Source: Sciurus carolinensis (lineage: Eukaryota > Chordata > Mammalia > Rodentia > Sciuridae). Taken from it: a DNA stretch of 64,000 nt. Shown here piece by piece: positions 1 through 12,930 of the stretch; position 1 is the first letter of the stretch, and each line of letters begins with the position of its first letter. The stretch lies in NCBI RefSeq assembly GCF_902686445.1, contig NC_062217.1:169723098-169787097 (forward strand). Reading direction: 5' to 3'. The translations under genes and the position numbers were made by a program. Under the pieces are notes generated by a model. That model was not told the origin of the DNA. It was given only the letters and a program-made list of their open reading frames with translations, and did no database searches.

Positions 1-130
1 TTTTTAGTTATACATGACAGAAGAATATATTGTGACATATCATACATACATGGAATATTGCTTCCCATGCTCGTGGTTGTACATGATGTGGAGTTTCACT
101 GGTTGCATATTTATTCTTATAGCACAACTT
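1..130 (-). mobile_element. Squirrel L1 3' end, truncated by window edge
   Basis: Read on the minus strand it ends in TGTCATGTATAACTAAAAA, the 3' UTR end of the L1 lineage of squirrels as I remember it. Confidence 0.6.
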
Positions 131-1299
131 ATTGAAAATATGTAGACTTTAGGTTTCTAGAACAATCACTTGGAGCCTCAAACTATCTCACATTCAATTT
201 TTGGCACTCAATGAAAAATAAGCAGACATTCAAGCAAAAAATAAATGATCAAAAACTAAAGAGAGAAACTAACATTAGAAACAGACCCAAAGGAGAAGCA
301 AATAAAAGAATTACCAGAAACAGATTTTAAAACAACTGAAATAAATGACAATGACAAGATGGAGAACCCTGGCAGAGAACTAAGAACTTTAACAATGAAT
401 TGAATAACAGAACTAAAACATGTAATAATTAAATTAAGAAACTCAAGGGTGGGCTTGATAGTTTAGACACAGCAAAATAAATTTTTTAAAATGAAGAAAA
501 TATCCCTCTTAAACACAGAGTGACAAAGATATGAAAAATTAAAACGTCTAAAAACTCTAATGTGGCACAGAATATAAGCTTTAATATAAAAATATATGTA
601 AACTTAGAAGAAGAAATGAGACTGGGGTAGAAAAGAAAAGGTATATGGTTAAGCGTTTTGCTATACTGACAAAAGGCCCTAAGTCACAGATACAGGAAGC
701 CCTATAAATGCAAAGCAAGACAAAAACAAAGAAAACCACACTTAGATATCATATTATTTCTGAAGAAAACCAAAAACAGAAAAATCTCAAAAGTATTCAG
801 GGAGTAGAGATGAGGAGCACAAAGGGACAGATTACCTTCAAAAGGTCAGCAGGTTTACAGTTGACAGTAAGTCATTAACAATAGAAGCCAGAAGACATGA
901 AATAAAATTTATCTAGCAAAAGTATCTTCCAAAAATGTAGGCAAACAATGGAAAAGTACTAAAAAAGCAATGGTCATCAATAGGTGCTAAATAACAAAAA
1001 GGCAAACAACCAAACATTGTAAGTCACATATGTATGCCACCACCTATAAATGTACTTGCCAAAAAAATCAAAAGAATTTAAAATCTCCGAATCAGGGGTC
1101 ATCAACTTTGGATGGAATTTTCAACGTACATAATAGTTATATTTAAGACAACTATAACATAAAGGAGGGAAGGGGCAAGAAGGTAGAGTTCAACAGGAAA
1201 GCACTTGCCTAGCATGCTCAAGGACTTGATTTAGATGTCCAGCACCCCAGAGAACACACACACACACACACACACCAAGATAAAGAACCCATACATGGC

Positions 1300-1535
1300 C
1301 TCCTGGCTCAGTGGCACATACCTCTAATCCCAGCGGCTCCAGAGGCTGAGGTAGGAGGATCACAAGTTCAAAGCCAGCCTCAGCAAAAGCGAGGAGCTAA
1401 GCAACTCAGTGAGACCCTGTCTCTAAGTAAAATACAAAAAAGGGCTAGGGATGTGGCTCAATGGTCAAGTGCCCCTGAGTTCAATCCCCCAAAAAAGAGC
1501 CCATACGTGGATAAAAAAAAAAAAAAAAAAAAAAA
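1300..1535 (+). mobile_element. B1-dID-type SINE
   Basis: B1-like left half (CCTCTAATCCCAGCGGCTCC), ID-like right half and a 25-bp A tail. It is preceded by a (CA)n run at 1255-1275. Confidence 0.8.
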
Positions 1536-1576
1536 GAACCCGTACATGATAAGGATTTAACATTCCATAGTAGACT

Positions 1577-1705
1577 GCAGGGCTGGGGTTGTAGACAGAG
1601 CACTTGCCTGAGCACGTGTGAGGCACTGGGTTAGATCCTCAGCACCACGTAAAAATAAAATAAAATAAAGGTACTGAGTTCATCTACAACTAAAAATATT
1701 TCCTT
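1577..1705 (+). mobile_element. STRID-type SINE
   Basis: ID-like head followed by the squirrel-type tail ending CATCTACAACTAAAAATATT. Confidence 0.8.
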
Positions 1706-1748
1706 AAACCCTAAAAAACAATTATTTAAAAAAAAAAAAAGTACACTG

Positions 1749-1945
1749 TGGTTGGGTGCAGTGGCATACACAGGTAATCCAAGTAACTCGGGAGGGGCTG
1801 AGCCAGGAGGATTGTTAAGTTCAAGGCCAGACTCAGCAACTTAGGGAAGCCTTAAGTAACTTAGAGAGACCCTGCCCCAAAACAGAAAGTAAAAGGAGCT
1901 TGGTGGTAAAGTGCTCCTGGGGTTCAATCCCCAGTACCAAAAGAG
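1749..1945 (+). mobile_element. B1-dID-type SINE
   Basis: Degenerate copy ending GGTTCAATCCCCAGTACC. Confidence 0.75.
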
Positions 1946-2124
1946 TATACTTGCAAAAACTGTATGTAATATAATCTATATAGCAACCACTAAATAAAGC
2001 TAGACAGAGAGATATAGTCAAATCAATCACTAAAACAGGTATGCAAAGGGTTATATACAAGAAGATATATATAAATTAAAATGGAATGCTTAAAAAAATG
2101 TTCAAAAAAAAAAAAAAAAGCAGG

Positions 2125-2297
2125 AAGGCTAGGCATGGTGGCACACGTGTGTAATCCCAGTAGCTCAGGAGGCTGAGGCAGGAAGATCGCAAGTTGGCCA
2201 CAACTTAGTGAGGCCCTAAGCAACTTAGCAGGACCCCGTCTCTAAATAAAAAATAAAAAGGGCTAGGGATGTAGCTCAGTGGTTAAGCACCCCTTAA
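2125..2297 (+). mobile_element. B1-dID-type SINE, 3' truncated
   Basis: Good B1-like half; the ID half ends within the AGTGGTTAAGCACCCC word. Confidence 0.78.
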
Positions 2298-3289
2298 AAA
2301 AATGTAGACCTAAATTCGAAAACATTAAAGATAAATGTCTCAAATACACTAGTTAAAACACAGAGATTATTAGAATGGATAAAAGGCATGACCTAACTAT
2401 ATGCTGGTTCCAAGAATTCACTTCAAATACAATTGATGAGGAGAGGTTAAAAGGAAAAAGATGAAAAAAATATACTACACCAAAACTAACCAAAAAGAAG
2501 TCAACCAAAAAGTAGCCAACTAGGATGGCTATTATCAAAAAGACAAACTGTGTATATAATTAGAAGAAATTTTTAAAATTTTTTTAAATTAAAGAAAAAA
2601 CAATAAAAGTGCTAATTAGAATATGGAAAATTTAAACATTCCTACACTGATCATTAAAATGTAGAACAGTACAGCCATGGTGGAAAACAATAGTTCCTCA
2701 AGTCCAGAATATGACTCAACAATTCTACTCTTAGGTATATACCCCCAAAAAGTAAAAACAGACAGAAACACTTTCACACAAATTTTCATAACAGCATTTT
2801 TCATAAGTGCCAAAAACAGAAACAACCTACAATGAATGGATAAATAAAATGTGGTATTATCCATACACCAGATTATTCGGTCATATAAAGGAATGAAGTT
2901 CTGATGTGGATAAATCTTAGCAACATTATGTTAAGCGAAAGAGACCATACACAAAAATCCACATACGAAATGTCAAGAACAGACAAATTCAAAAAGACAG
3001 ACAGCAAGCAGATTAGTGGTTGCTAGGGGCTAAAGGGAAATGAGCATGCAAAGTGAATGCTGATGAGTACAGAGATCATTTTTGGAGTGAAAAAAATATT
3101 TCTGAATTAAAACAGGTGTACAACTTCATGAATATACTAAGAAGCACTTAACTGTAAACTTTAAAAGGGTGAATTACATCTCAATTTAAATAAAAAAGAT
3201 GAAATGGGTTATTACCATCAACGTAAAATTCAAAGCAAAGTTTAAAAAGCAACATTATATAGTAAGGGTCAATTCATCAATCTACACAC

Positions 3290-5387
3290 CCTCATATAAA
3301 AACATGCAAATCTTAAATGTGTACTCTAAAAGATAACAGAAAAATCCCCCAAGACTCAGAAATTAAACAACAGAATTCCAAATAATCCATGGATAAAAGA
3401 GAAAAAATAGAAAATACTTTGGACTGAGAGAAAATAAAAACACAAAATATCACACTTTGTGAGCTGTAACAGTGCTTACTGATAAATTCACAGCATTAAA
3501 TATTTATATTACAAAAGTCTCAAATTGTTAAGATTCCACTTCAAGAAGCTTAACAAATGGAGCAAACTGAACCAAAACAAGGAAAAGAAACAAAAGAAAG
3601 AAATCTCCAGGCTAAATGGCTTGATAATTCTACCAAACATACAAGAAACAATATGGACTCTACAATCTCTTCAAAAATCAAAACGGAGGGAATGTTCCCC
3701 AAATCATTTTATGAAGACAGTCAACACCGTCCCAAGTCCAATATCAGAGACAGTACAAGAAAGGAAGATGTTACCAACATTTTCTGTAAATATAAATGCA
3801 AAAATTCTCATCAAAATATTAACAAATTGATCCCAGGAAAATAAAAACAGAATACACTATGTACCAACTGGGGCTTATTCTGGGAAAGCAATGTTGGGTC
3901 AACATCTGAAAAAACAAAATCAACATAATCTACTATACTAACCATCTAAAGAAGAAAAACATCATGATCATATCCACTGATCTAATTTTATTTTATTTTT
4001 TTTCCTTAAACTCAACATTCATTCTGGAAATACAAAGAAACTTCCTCAACTTGATAAAGGTCATCAAAAAAAAAAAAAAATTATCCTACAAGTAACATTA
4101 CACTTACTGGTAAGAAAATGAAACTTTCCCCAAAACTGGAACAAACAAGAATACCCCCTCACAACTCTTCATCAACATTGTACTGGAAGTCTACCCAAAG
4201 TAATTAAAAAGAAATCAAAGGTCTAAAAAATGGAAAGGAAGAAATAAAACTGCCCCTATGTACAAACAACATGGTTATCTGCATAGAAAATCCCAAGAAA
4301 TCCACCATAAAACTCATCCAATTAATAAATGCAATATTGCAGAGTACAAGTTCAGCCAATTTGCAATAAGCAATACCAATATGGTTGATATAAAAATAAC
4401 CACACTCTGGCAACAATTAAGAAACTGAATCTCAAAAACAATACCATTTAAAAATAGCTCTGGGGAAAAAAAGATGTCTAAAAAATATGTACAGGATCTA
4501 AATAAATGAAAAGACATTAAGTTCATGGATTGGAAGACTCAAGATACTAAAAGTTATCAGTTCTCAAATTAAGGATTCAGTTCAATCCCAATCAAATTCT
4601 CAGCATGAATTCTTCTGCAGACATAGACAATCTAATTCTCAACTTAGAAACATAGGACTATAAGCCTAAATAATGAAAAAGAGGGAAAAAAACTGGAAGA
4701 ATCATACTACTCAATTTTAAAATTAAATTTAAAAAGTTACGTTAATCAAGTATTAGTAAAGAGATAGACAACATACATCAATAAAATAGTATGCAGAGTC
4801 CAGAAACAGACTCCACAAATACATATGGTCAAATGATTTTTCATGAAAATGGAAAGACAATTCAATGAAGAAAGGACAGCTTTTTAACAAATGGTAATAG
4901 AACAACTAGATATCTATTTGCTTAAAAAAAAGAAAACCTCAACCGAAACATATTTATATACACATTAAAAATTATGCAAAAATTCAAATTTACAGTTGTA
5001 AAACTATAAAACTTAAAAAAAAAAAAAGGAAAAGGGGAAGAAGCAAAGAATTATTAGCTTTGACACCAAAAGCACAATATACAAAAGACAAACTCAGTAA
5101 ATAAAATTATGAAGTTTTGTTCTAAGAAGGATCCTGGGAAGAGGATGAGGAGGAAACTATAGACTAGGAGGGGAAAAAATTGTAATCACATACCAGCGAA
5201 AGGACTTGTATCCAGAATATATTTTTAAAACTCCAAAATACAACAAGAAAACAGACAACCACTTTTAAAAGGGACAAAAAAGTCTTGAAATTTCACCAAA
5301 GACAATATATGGATGGCAACTAAGCAAGTGAAACCCAGGTTAAACACCATTAGCCATTAGGGAAATACAAATTAAAACCATGATTTA
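3290..5387 (+). mobile_element. Old L1 ORF2 fragment
   Basis: Contains the L1 ORF2 words ATTCTACCAAACAT (about 3629), TTCATGGATTGGAAGACTCA (4523) and the RT-domain tail. Many stops and frameshifts. The open frames of about 100 residues at 3525-3844 are remnants of this ORF2. Confidence 0.7.
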
Positions 5388-5526
5388 AGGGCTGGAGCTG
5401 TAGTTCAGTAGCAGAGCATTTGCCTAGCATGTGTGAGGCACTGGGTTCAATCCTTAGCACTGCATACAAATAAACAAATAAAATAAAAGGCAATCTGTCC
5501 GTACACAACTAAAAAAAATTTTTTTA
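5388..5526 (+). mobile_element. STRID-type SINE
   Basis: Complete, with tail GTCCGTACACAACTAAAAAA. Confidence 0.82.
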
Positions 5527-5539
5527 AACATGATCTGAT

Positions 5540-6288
5540 CCCACTATATGCATATTTAGAATGGCTAACAGAAATTTTTTAAAATATTGACAATTAAAAC
5601 TATCAGCAAGGTCATGGACCAACTGAAACTATTATGCATTGCCCGTATACATAAAAAATGGGAATGAAGTCAGACATGGTCACACATGCCTGTAATTCCA
5701 GAAGCTCAGGAGGCTGAGGCAGGAGGATTACAATTTCAAAGCCAGCCTCAGCAATTTAATGAGACCCTGTCTCAAAATAAAAAATGAAAAAAAAGAACTA
5801 GGGGCATGGCTCAGTGGTTAAGACCCTGAGTTCAATCCCTGGTCCCCGCCAAACAATGGAAAATGGTTTGGCAGTTTATAATAAAGTTTAATGTATTTAC
5901 ACTAGAGAAATTAAACATATGTTCAAATAAAAACCTGACACCAAAAACTTCCATCAACCCAAATGGCCTCCAATAAGTAAATGGATGAATAAACTGTGAT
6001 ACATCCATACAACAGAATGCTTCTCAGCAATGAAGAGTACTGACTATTGACACATGCAAAAAATGTAGGCGACCCTCAAAGAACTATGCTGAAGTAAAAA
6101 AGACTACTTCAAAGGCTTATATACCACATAATTCCATTCCACAGAACATTCTCAAACCCTAGACTGATAATGAGAACAGACGAGTGGCTAAAAGTGTGGC
6201 ATGTGTAGTATGCGTTTTCCGATGAACTTCTCTGTATCCTGACTGTGCTGGTGATTACGTGAATCCCTACATGTGTTAAAGTTCACAG
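5540..6288 (+). mobile_element. Old L1 3' end, interrupted by a SINE
   Basis: ORF2 end words AAATGGATGAATAAACTGTG and TACATCCATACAACAGAATG are followed by a degenerate 3' UTR. A composite SINE sits in the middle at 5668-5850. Confidence 0.65.
5668..5850 (+). mobile_element. B1-dID-type SINE
   Basis: Inserted into an L1 3' end; both halves are readable. Confidence 0.78.
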
Positions 6289-6290
6289 GA

Positions 6291-6490
6291 CAGCTGGGCA
6301 TAGTGGCACACACCTGTAATCCCAGCAATGCAGGAAGCTGAGGCAGGAGGATTGCAAGTCTCAGGCCTGCCTTTGCAAGTTAGTGAGACCCATTTCAAAA
6401 TACAAAAAGTTTTAAAGATAGGGGCTGGTGATGTATCTCAATGGTAAAGCACTCTGGGTTCAATCCCCAGTACTGCAAAAGAAAAAGAAA
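6291..6490 (+). mobile_element. B1-dID-type SINE
   Basis: Both halves present, with a GAAAAAGAAAA tail. Confidence 0.8.
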
Positions 6491-7010
6491 ATGTAAAGTC
6501 TCCTCAAATTGATCCATATATGCACAATAATTCCAATTAATCCCAGCTGTTTTTTTTCTAGAAGTGATAAAACTAATTCTAAAATCTAAACGAAAGGCAA
6601 AGGCCTAATTACCAATAGACAACACAACAGTGGCAAAGAGACCCAAGTTGGACAACTTACATTAACCAAGTATGGAGACTTAAAAAACTGAAGCAATTAT
6701 AGCAACGTAAGACCAAAAAGGAACAGACCAGAGAATCCAGAAAAGGCCCAAACATACACTGTTACTTGACTTATGACAGAGGTGCTACAGTACACTGGTG
6801 GAAAGACAGGACGTTTCAATAAATGGTGCTGGGTTGTCTGGATAGTCACAGAAGAAAATAGACCTCAAGCACCCAGAACAATTGAGAGGGAATTAAATGT
6901 GGAAGAAAACAATAAAGCATCTTTAAGAAAACAGGGAAATATCTCCAGAATTCCGGGCAGGCAAAGATATCTTAAACAACAAACAAAAGCAACAGCTGAC
7001 AAAAAATATG

Positions 7011-7099
7011 GAGGGCTGGGAATGTAGCCCAGTGGTAGGGTGCTTGCCTAGCACACACAAGGCCCTGGGTTCCATCACTAGGACCAAAAAAGAAAAAAA
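7011..7099 (+). mobile_element. ID element
   Basis: tRNA-like body without a B1 half; moderately diverged. Confidence 0.75.
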
Positions 7100-8278
7100 T
7101 TGAACTTCTGTTTGTTGAAACCAAAAAACTTGTTTGTTTAAAGATTCTATTAGCCCATAATCCCAGCTTCTCGGGAGTCTGAAGAGATAAGACTGAATTT
7201 GAGGCCAATAAACAACAACAACAAAAATCTATTAAATAAAAAGGTGAAAAGGCAAGTCACAGACTGGATGAAGACATTTCCAAGACCAAGGTCAATTGTA
7301 CCCAAGTGGCAAATAAGCAACTGAAAAGGTGTTCAATATTGCTAGTCTTTAGAAAAACATAAATTAAAACCCTAGCAAGAAATTGCTACAGTTAATACCA
7401 AAAACAGCTCATTTGTGATGACAGAAATCACAATGGTGGCTTACCTTGTAAAGGGAATGAGTGGAGTGTACACAAAAGGATTCTATGGTACTGGAAATGT
7501 TTTATGTAAATTTCTATCAGTCTAGTGAGAAACACTAAGGTGTTCATTTTGTAAAAACTATTCTCAAGACACGCTCACTTTTCTATATAAATTATATACT
7601 TCATTTAAGAAATTCACATTAAAAAAGAAAAAAATTTCCCATAAGCTACTCCATATCTAAGTGGTTTCACCAGTGAATTCTACCAAACATTTACACACAC
7701 TTTCATTTAATGAGGCCAACATAACCTGACACCAAAACTTGATAAGAAAATGATAAGAAAATTACAAGATAGTCTCTATCATGGACAAAGTTGTAAACAA
7801 CCTAAAAAAATTAAAAATTACACAGAATCCAATGATATATAGAAATTGGATTTATTCCAAGAAAGAACTTAACATTTAAAAATGGGTTAATGTAATTCAC
7901 CAACACCAACAGACTAAAAGAGAAAAATCATGATTATCCGGATAGAGAAAAAACATCTGATAATTAACAAAATTTGCAAGAAACAAATATACTCTCAGCA
8001 AATTAAGAATAGAAAGAAACTTCTTCAAAATGATATGAACTATGAACTTCAAAACAAACCTATGAACTAACATCATACCTATGAGTGAAATTAAAAACAC
8101 TCTCTGAAAAAGGAAAAATAGACAAGGATGGCTTTTATCACCACTTCAACACTCTACTGAAGTCCTAGACAGTCAATAAGAAGGAAAAAAAGTTTTAAAA
8201 GATTAAAAAGGAAGATTGAATAAAACTACCAGTATTCCCAATGTGCAAAATTAGGTATGTAAAAAAAATCTAAAAAGA

Positions 8279-8405
8279 GGGTTGGGGTTGTGGCTCAGTG
8301 GTAGAGCATTTGCCTTGCATGCGCGGGGCACTGGGTTCACTCCTCAGCACCACATAAATAAAATAAAATAAATAAAAAAGAATTGTTATGTCTTCAAAAA
8401 AATAT
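8279..8405 (+). mobile_element. STRID-type SINE
   Basis: ID head with an AATAAA-rich tail. Confidence 0.8.
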
Positions 8406-8968
8406 ATAGATTTTTAGTCTCAAAAGGATAAATCATTAGTTTCTACAAGCAAACTATTAAAACTGAAAAGAATTTACAGGTTAAAAAGAGGTAAATAAAA
8501 GTGAGGTATACTTGTAAAAAGTACATTTCCTACACAGCAATGAAAATTAACAAACTGCTGTTACAAACAATTTGAGTGAATCCCACAGAATGCTGAATAA
8601 AGGACATAAGAGCACACACTAAAGAGTTCCACTTACACATTCAAAAACAGGCAAATTAATCTATGAAGATTTGGTCAATGGTTAGAACATAATGGTTACT
8701 TTTAGAGAAGACAGGGAATTATGATTGAAAGGAAGTTTAAGGTGAGTTTCTAGAGTTCTGTAATATACTACATCTTGAACAGGATGATTGTTAAAACATG
8801 GGTGCTCACTTTATGACAATTCATTGAGCTGTACATTTTGTGCACTTGAAGGTATATGTGTTACGTGTATATATTTCAAAAAAGCTTATCACAAATTTTT
8901 CTAAGCATGTTCCACTATTAAAACATCTTAATGGCTTACTTTTTTTGTTCCTAAAAGCAAAATCTAAG

Positions 8969-9102
8969 TTCTTTTTTTTTTTTTCAGTTGTAGATGGACA
9001 CAATACCTTTATTTTATTTATTTTTATGTGGTGCTGAGGACCCAACCCAGTGCCTCACACATGCTAGGCAAGCACTCTGCCACTGAGCTACAATCCCAGC
9101 CC
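8969..9102 (-). mobile_element. STRID-type SINE
   Basis: Antisense copy; the tail GTTGTAGATGGACACAATAC comes first on the plus strand. Confidence 0.83.
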
Positions 9103-9390
9103 AAAACCTAAGGTCTTAAGCATGGCAAAATATGGTATGGCTGCTACCTTTGACTTAATTCTCATCTCTATCCACCCTCTATACTTCAAATCTCAATTTA
9201 CCAAATTATTTATAGGCCCAGGGCAGGATATGCTGCTTCAACCTTTATGTCTTTACTGGTTCTATTGCTTGAAATTTTCTCTCTCTCACACGACACCCAC
9301 TCACCATACACTGCCCCTGCAATTTCCACCATTTTGGACATTAACTCCTTCAAGACCATTCCCTATCCCTCTTTAGGGCTAACCACTCTC

Positions 9391-9483
9391 AGACCAGGGA
9401 TATAGATCAGTGTTAGAGCACTTCCCTAGCATATACAAAGACCTGGGTTCAATCCCTAGTATGGAGAGAAAAATAAATAAATA
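9391..9483 (+). mobile_element. ID element
   Basis: Diverged tRNA-like body with an AAATAAATAAATA tail. Confidence 0.7.
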
Positions 9484-9745
9484 TAAAACAGTTGCCTCTC
9501 CTCTGTACTCAGTATATCTATCTATTACCACACACATCAAGCTATAGCCTAACTAACTATATTTCAGTCCATCTCTATAAAACTGCAAACAATTCAAGTA
9601 CAAGATCTAAATTTTGATGTTTCCAGTGCCTAGCATAAGGCTTAGCACATGATTATTACTCAATAAATTTCACTCATTCATATCTGTGTCTACAAATCAG
9701 GCTGTAAAACCTTTTAGGATGAAGCCTAAATCTTTTTTTTTTCCC

Positions 9746-9978
9746 AATAACAATGATTTTTATTTTAATTTAACCGTTACAAAAAAAATGTAAAAATATA
9801 CACATTAATGGGGCACTACGGAATGTTTGACACATGTATATATTATGCAATATTTATATCAAGTCAAACATTTGTTCCCTCAAATATTCATCATGTCCTT
9901 CTGGTGAAAACTTTCAAAAGCCTTTCTTCCAGTTTTTTGAAACGGACAGTCAGTATATTATTAATAACAATGATTTTT
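9746..9978 (-). mobile_element. L1 3' UTR fragment with 16-bp direct repeats
   Basis: AATAACAATGATTTTT occurs at 9746-9761 and 9963-9978. Between them is an antisense L1 3' UTR text with the words ACACATGTATATATTATGCA and TCAAACATTTGTTCCCTCAA. The repeats look like the target-site duplication. Confidence 0.6.
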
Positions 9979-10465
9979 TTTAAATCATGCTAATAGGTCA
10001 CAGGTACAAAATGTGGACAGGAGCATTATTTTAAGTTGCTAAAAACTGAAGACAACATATACTTATCAACAACAAGAGGTATTAAGAAATAATGGTATAG
10101 TATGTAATTTAATTCTACACATAAAAATCAACAAATCCTTGATACTTAACAACAGTCTACATCTTATACTTCTCCACAGCAATGAGCACACTGTAGGCAC
10201 ACAATAGTGATGATATAGTCAGTAGTGAACTTGTATCAAAATTCAGTTCCATGGACAAAATGCTCTTTACAAACCATAGGCCCACCTAAGGTAAGGTATA
10301 TATGCCCTATTGGATTGCAAACGGCCATCTTCCTAGAGTTCTGGGCTAGAAGTAACCAAAAGAAATCACTTAGCCAAAATCCAAACCCAGAAAAATTAAG
10401 TAGCTTGTTCAAGGTCAAGGCTACAGCAAGAACCAAGAATGACTCAGATTCCCAGGTTTCTCATT

Positions 10466-10612
10466 TAGGCATTGGGATAAATCCCAAAAGACACAATCCC
10501 AAACAACTTAATCCAGAATGCTGAAATCCCAAAATATCAAAATCCCAGAAGTATAAAATCCTGAAAGATCAAAATCTTGAAAATAAAATCTGAAAAATAT
10601 AATCTTTAAAAG
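10466..10612 (+). repeat. Left inverted end of MULE-type fossil
   Basis: Short tandem words, AATCCCAAA first and then TCAAAATC and CTGAAAGAT, repeat every 10-20 bp. It is the inverted counterpart of 15082-15232. Confidence 0.7.
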
Positions 10613-10627
10613 AAAGATATTTCACAA

Positions 10628-10829
10628 GCCAGGTGCAGGTGTGTATGCCACTCAGGAAGCTGAAGCAGGAGGATAATGAGTCCAAAGCTACCCTCGGCAA
10701 TTTAGCAAGGACTGAAGCAACTTAAGCAGACCCTGTCTCAAAATGAAAAATAAAAAAGGTTGGAGATATGGCTCAGTGGTTAAGCACCCCTGGGTTCAGT
10801 CCCCTAATTACCAAAAAAAAAAAAAAAAT
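10628..10829 (+). mobile_element. B1-dID-type SINE
   Basis: Inserted just inside the left MULE end; A-rich tail. Confidence 0.78.
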
Positions 10830-10999
10830 TACATTTTTAAAAAGAGATTTGAGAAACACAAACATGACAATGCTTCATAGGCCGGTTTATAGAACAAAAG
10901 ACAATAACATATGTTTTGCAAGCATTAACATTGAGATACACTAATAGATGCAAAAGTGTAACAGTTATGACCAGACATATATTTGTAAAGAACGATATC

Positions 11000-11205
11000 A
11001 AACTAGTTATAATGGTACACACCTATAATCCCAACTACTGAAGAGGCTAAGGCCATCCTCCATAACCCTGTTTCGAAACATAAAAAGGACAGGGGATGTA
11101 ACTCAATGGTAGAACAATGGGTTCAATGTAGTACTCAATGGTAGTACTGGGTTCAATTCCCAGTACTGGGAAACAAAACGAAACAAAACAAAACAAACAA
11201 AAATA
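11000..11205 (+). mobile_element. B1-dID-type SINE with internal duplication
   Basis: The B1 half is shortened. In the ID half the word CTCAATGGTAG appears twice, about 36 bp apart. Confidence 0.7.
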
Positions 11206-11209
11206 GAAT

Positions 11210-11409
11210 AGCCAGGCACAGTGGTGCATGCCTGTAACCCCAGAAGCTTGGGAGGCTGAGGCAAGGGGGTTCCAAGTTCAAAGCCAGCCTCAGCAACTTA
11301 GCAAGGCTCTAAGTATAAACCCTGTCTATAAATAAAATACAAAAAAGGTTGGGGATGTGGCTCAATGGTTGAGTGCCCCTGAGTTCAATCCCTGGTGCCA
11401 AAAAAAAAG
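11210..11409 (+). mobile_element. B1-dID-type SINE
   Basis: Well preserved, ending CCCTGGTGCC plus A8. Confidence 0.82.
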
Positions 11410-11566
11410 GTCAAAAAGTGAAATATATAAACACAATGTGTACACCCAGTTTTATAATTGTGGTCATCTGAAATACTGCAAAAGACAACCTGTTTCTTTT
11501 TAGGTGACATCAAAACCCACAGTGGGTTAGCATCACACATGCACTTGCTTCAAGAGTAGAAATGGA

Positions 11567-11640
11567 GGGCTGGGGAGATAGCTCAGTCGGTAGCGTGCTC
11601 ACCTTGCAAGCACAAGGCCCTGGGTTCAATCCCCAGCACC

Positions 11641-11670
<30 letters not shown>
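11567..11670 (+). mobile_element. Young ID element
   Basis: Clean tRNA-like body, long A tail, 15-bp duplication AAGAGTAGAAATGGA at 11552-11566 and 11671-11685. Confidence 0.9.
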
Positions 11671-11675
<5 letters not shown>

Positions 11676-11685
11676 TAGAAATGGA

Positions 11686-12350
11686 GAAATTTTAACTTTC
11701 ACAAATGTAGATGTACAAAAAAGACATCTCTTCATTTAGAGGAATTTTCAATATTTTCATATACAACTACAAAACTTACACACTAAGTCAACATTGTGAT
11801 AATGCATGTTTCCAGAATTTATAAAAAATTGCATAAAACAAATTAGTATTCTCAAAGTCTTTACATAATTTATACCTCTAGTATTGAAAATGATGTGACT
11901 ATAAAACACAAAGCATAACAAATTATAAAAACTGTTGACAAAAGCAGAGGGAAAAAAAATCTGAAAATTCAATATAAGAAAACGTATTACGAGAATAGAT
12001 TACAGGCAACTGCACAAAGGTAGTCCATAAGTGCTGATCAACTTTGATCATTAATTGTATCTTGAAGTCTTACACTGAGATAAATAGCTGTTTTTTTTAA
12101 GTATGGCTATCCTTGGAGAATACATTCACATTCCTTTTCTGTCGTACTGCTCATTTTGAAATTCTTCTATGATTCAATATAGAGCAACATAAGCATTCCC
12201 TATGAAAATCTGCCATTTTCTGCACCATGCTATGTTATTTTGATTACACAGAAATCCCTTCTGCACTCACTCAATATACAGAGAACAAGTTTGGCAGAAA
12301 CAACACTTTAAAAAAAAACAAAACTGTTTTTTGTTTTGGGGTTTTTGTTT
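11686..12350 (-). other. Decayed interior of MULE fossil
   Basis: AT-rich text with no repeat family or gene that I can name. By position it belongs to the transposon. Confidence 0.35.
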
Positions 12351-12354
12351 GTTT

Positions 12355-12537
12355 GTTTTTTGAGGTACAAGGGACTGAACCCAATTGTGTTCTACTACTG
12401 AGCTACATCCCCAACCCTTTATTAGTTCTATTTTGAGACAAGGTCTCACTAAGCTGTGGAGGCTTGCCTCAAACTTGCATCCTGACTCAGCTTCCCAAGC
12501 CACTGGGATTAAAGGTGTGTGCCACTGTGTCTGGCCA
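12355..12537 (-). mobile_element. B1-dID-type SINE
   Basis: Antisense copy; the open frames at 12267-12576 fall within it. Confidence 0.78.
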
Positions 12538-12930
12538 TCATTGCCTATCTTATCCTACCAAGCACATAATCATTGAAAATCAGTCAGTGACTTCACTGGC
12601 CTCTTCAAGTAAATATGGCTTTAAATTCACGAAAAGCTCCTGGAATTTCATCAGCTGAAAGGAATGCCAATGCAGACAAATGACATATCTTTAAATTTTT
12701 TAATCCTTGCTGGATCACATCCATGGATAACACATTCACCTGACTTTTCTGTCACATGCCCTGGGTTGAATGGAAAACACAATTGTTGGTAACACCTTAA
12801 CATTCATTTTTTGAACTCTTGATCACATCTAAATCCAAATCTGTCATTATGGTATGAGAACTTAACTGAAACTCACTTTCTTCTTCAAAGTCCACCAAAT
12901 CTTCAAATAAACCTTTAAAAATGCTTCACG

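Larger units (their letters stand above)
190..3215 (+). mobile_element. Old L1 (L1M/HAL1-like) with 3' end, split by SINEs
   Basis: Decayed ORF1-like coding text at about 190-1050, an ORF2 piece at 2360-2540 and an L1 3' segment at 2640-3210. The last includes the GGTATATACCC word and the AATGGATAAATAAAATGTGG word typical of L1 3' ORF2. No long frame survives. Confidence 0.65.
6500..8885 (+). mobile_element. Further old L1 fragments, plus strand
   Basis: ORF2 text at 6530-6960 and 7640-8260 (GTGAATTCTACCAAACATTT), and a 3' end at 8520-8880 with an ATTGAGCTGTACATTTTGTG-like terminus. Two SINEs are inserted. Confidence 0.6.

Noticed and set aside
3525..3844. Open frames of about 100 residues on the plus strand
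   Set aside because: They translate decayed L1 ORF2, not a cellular gene.
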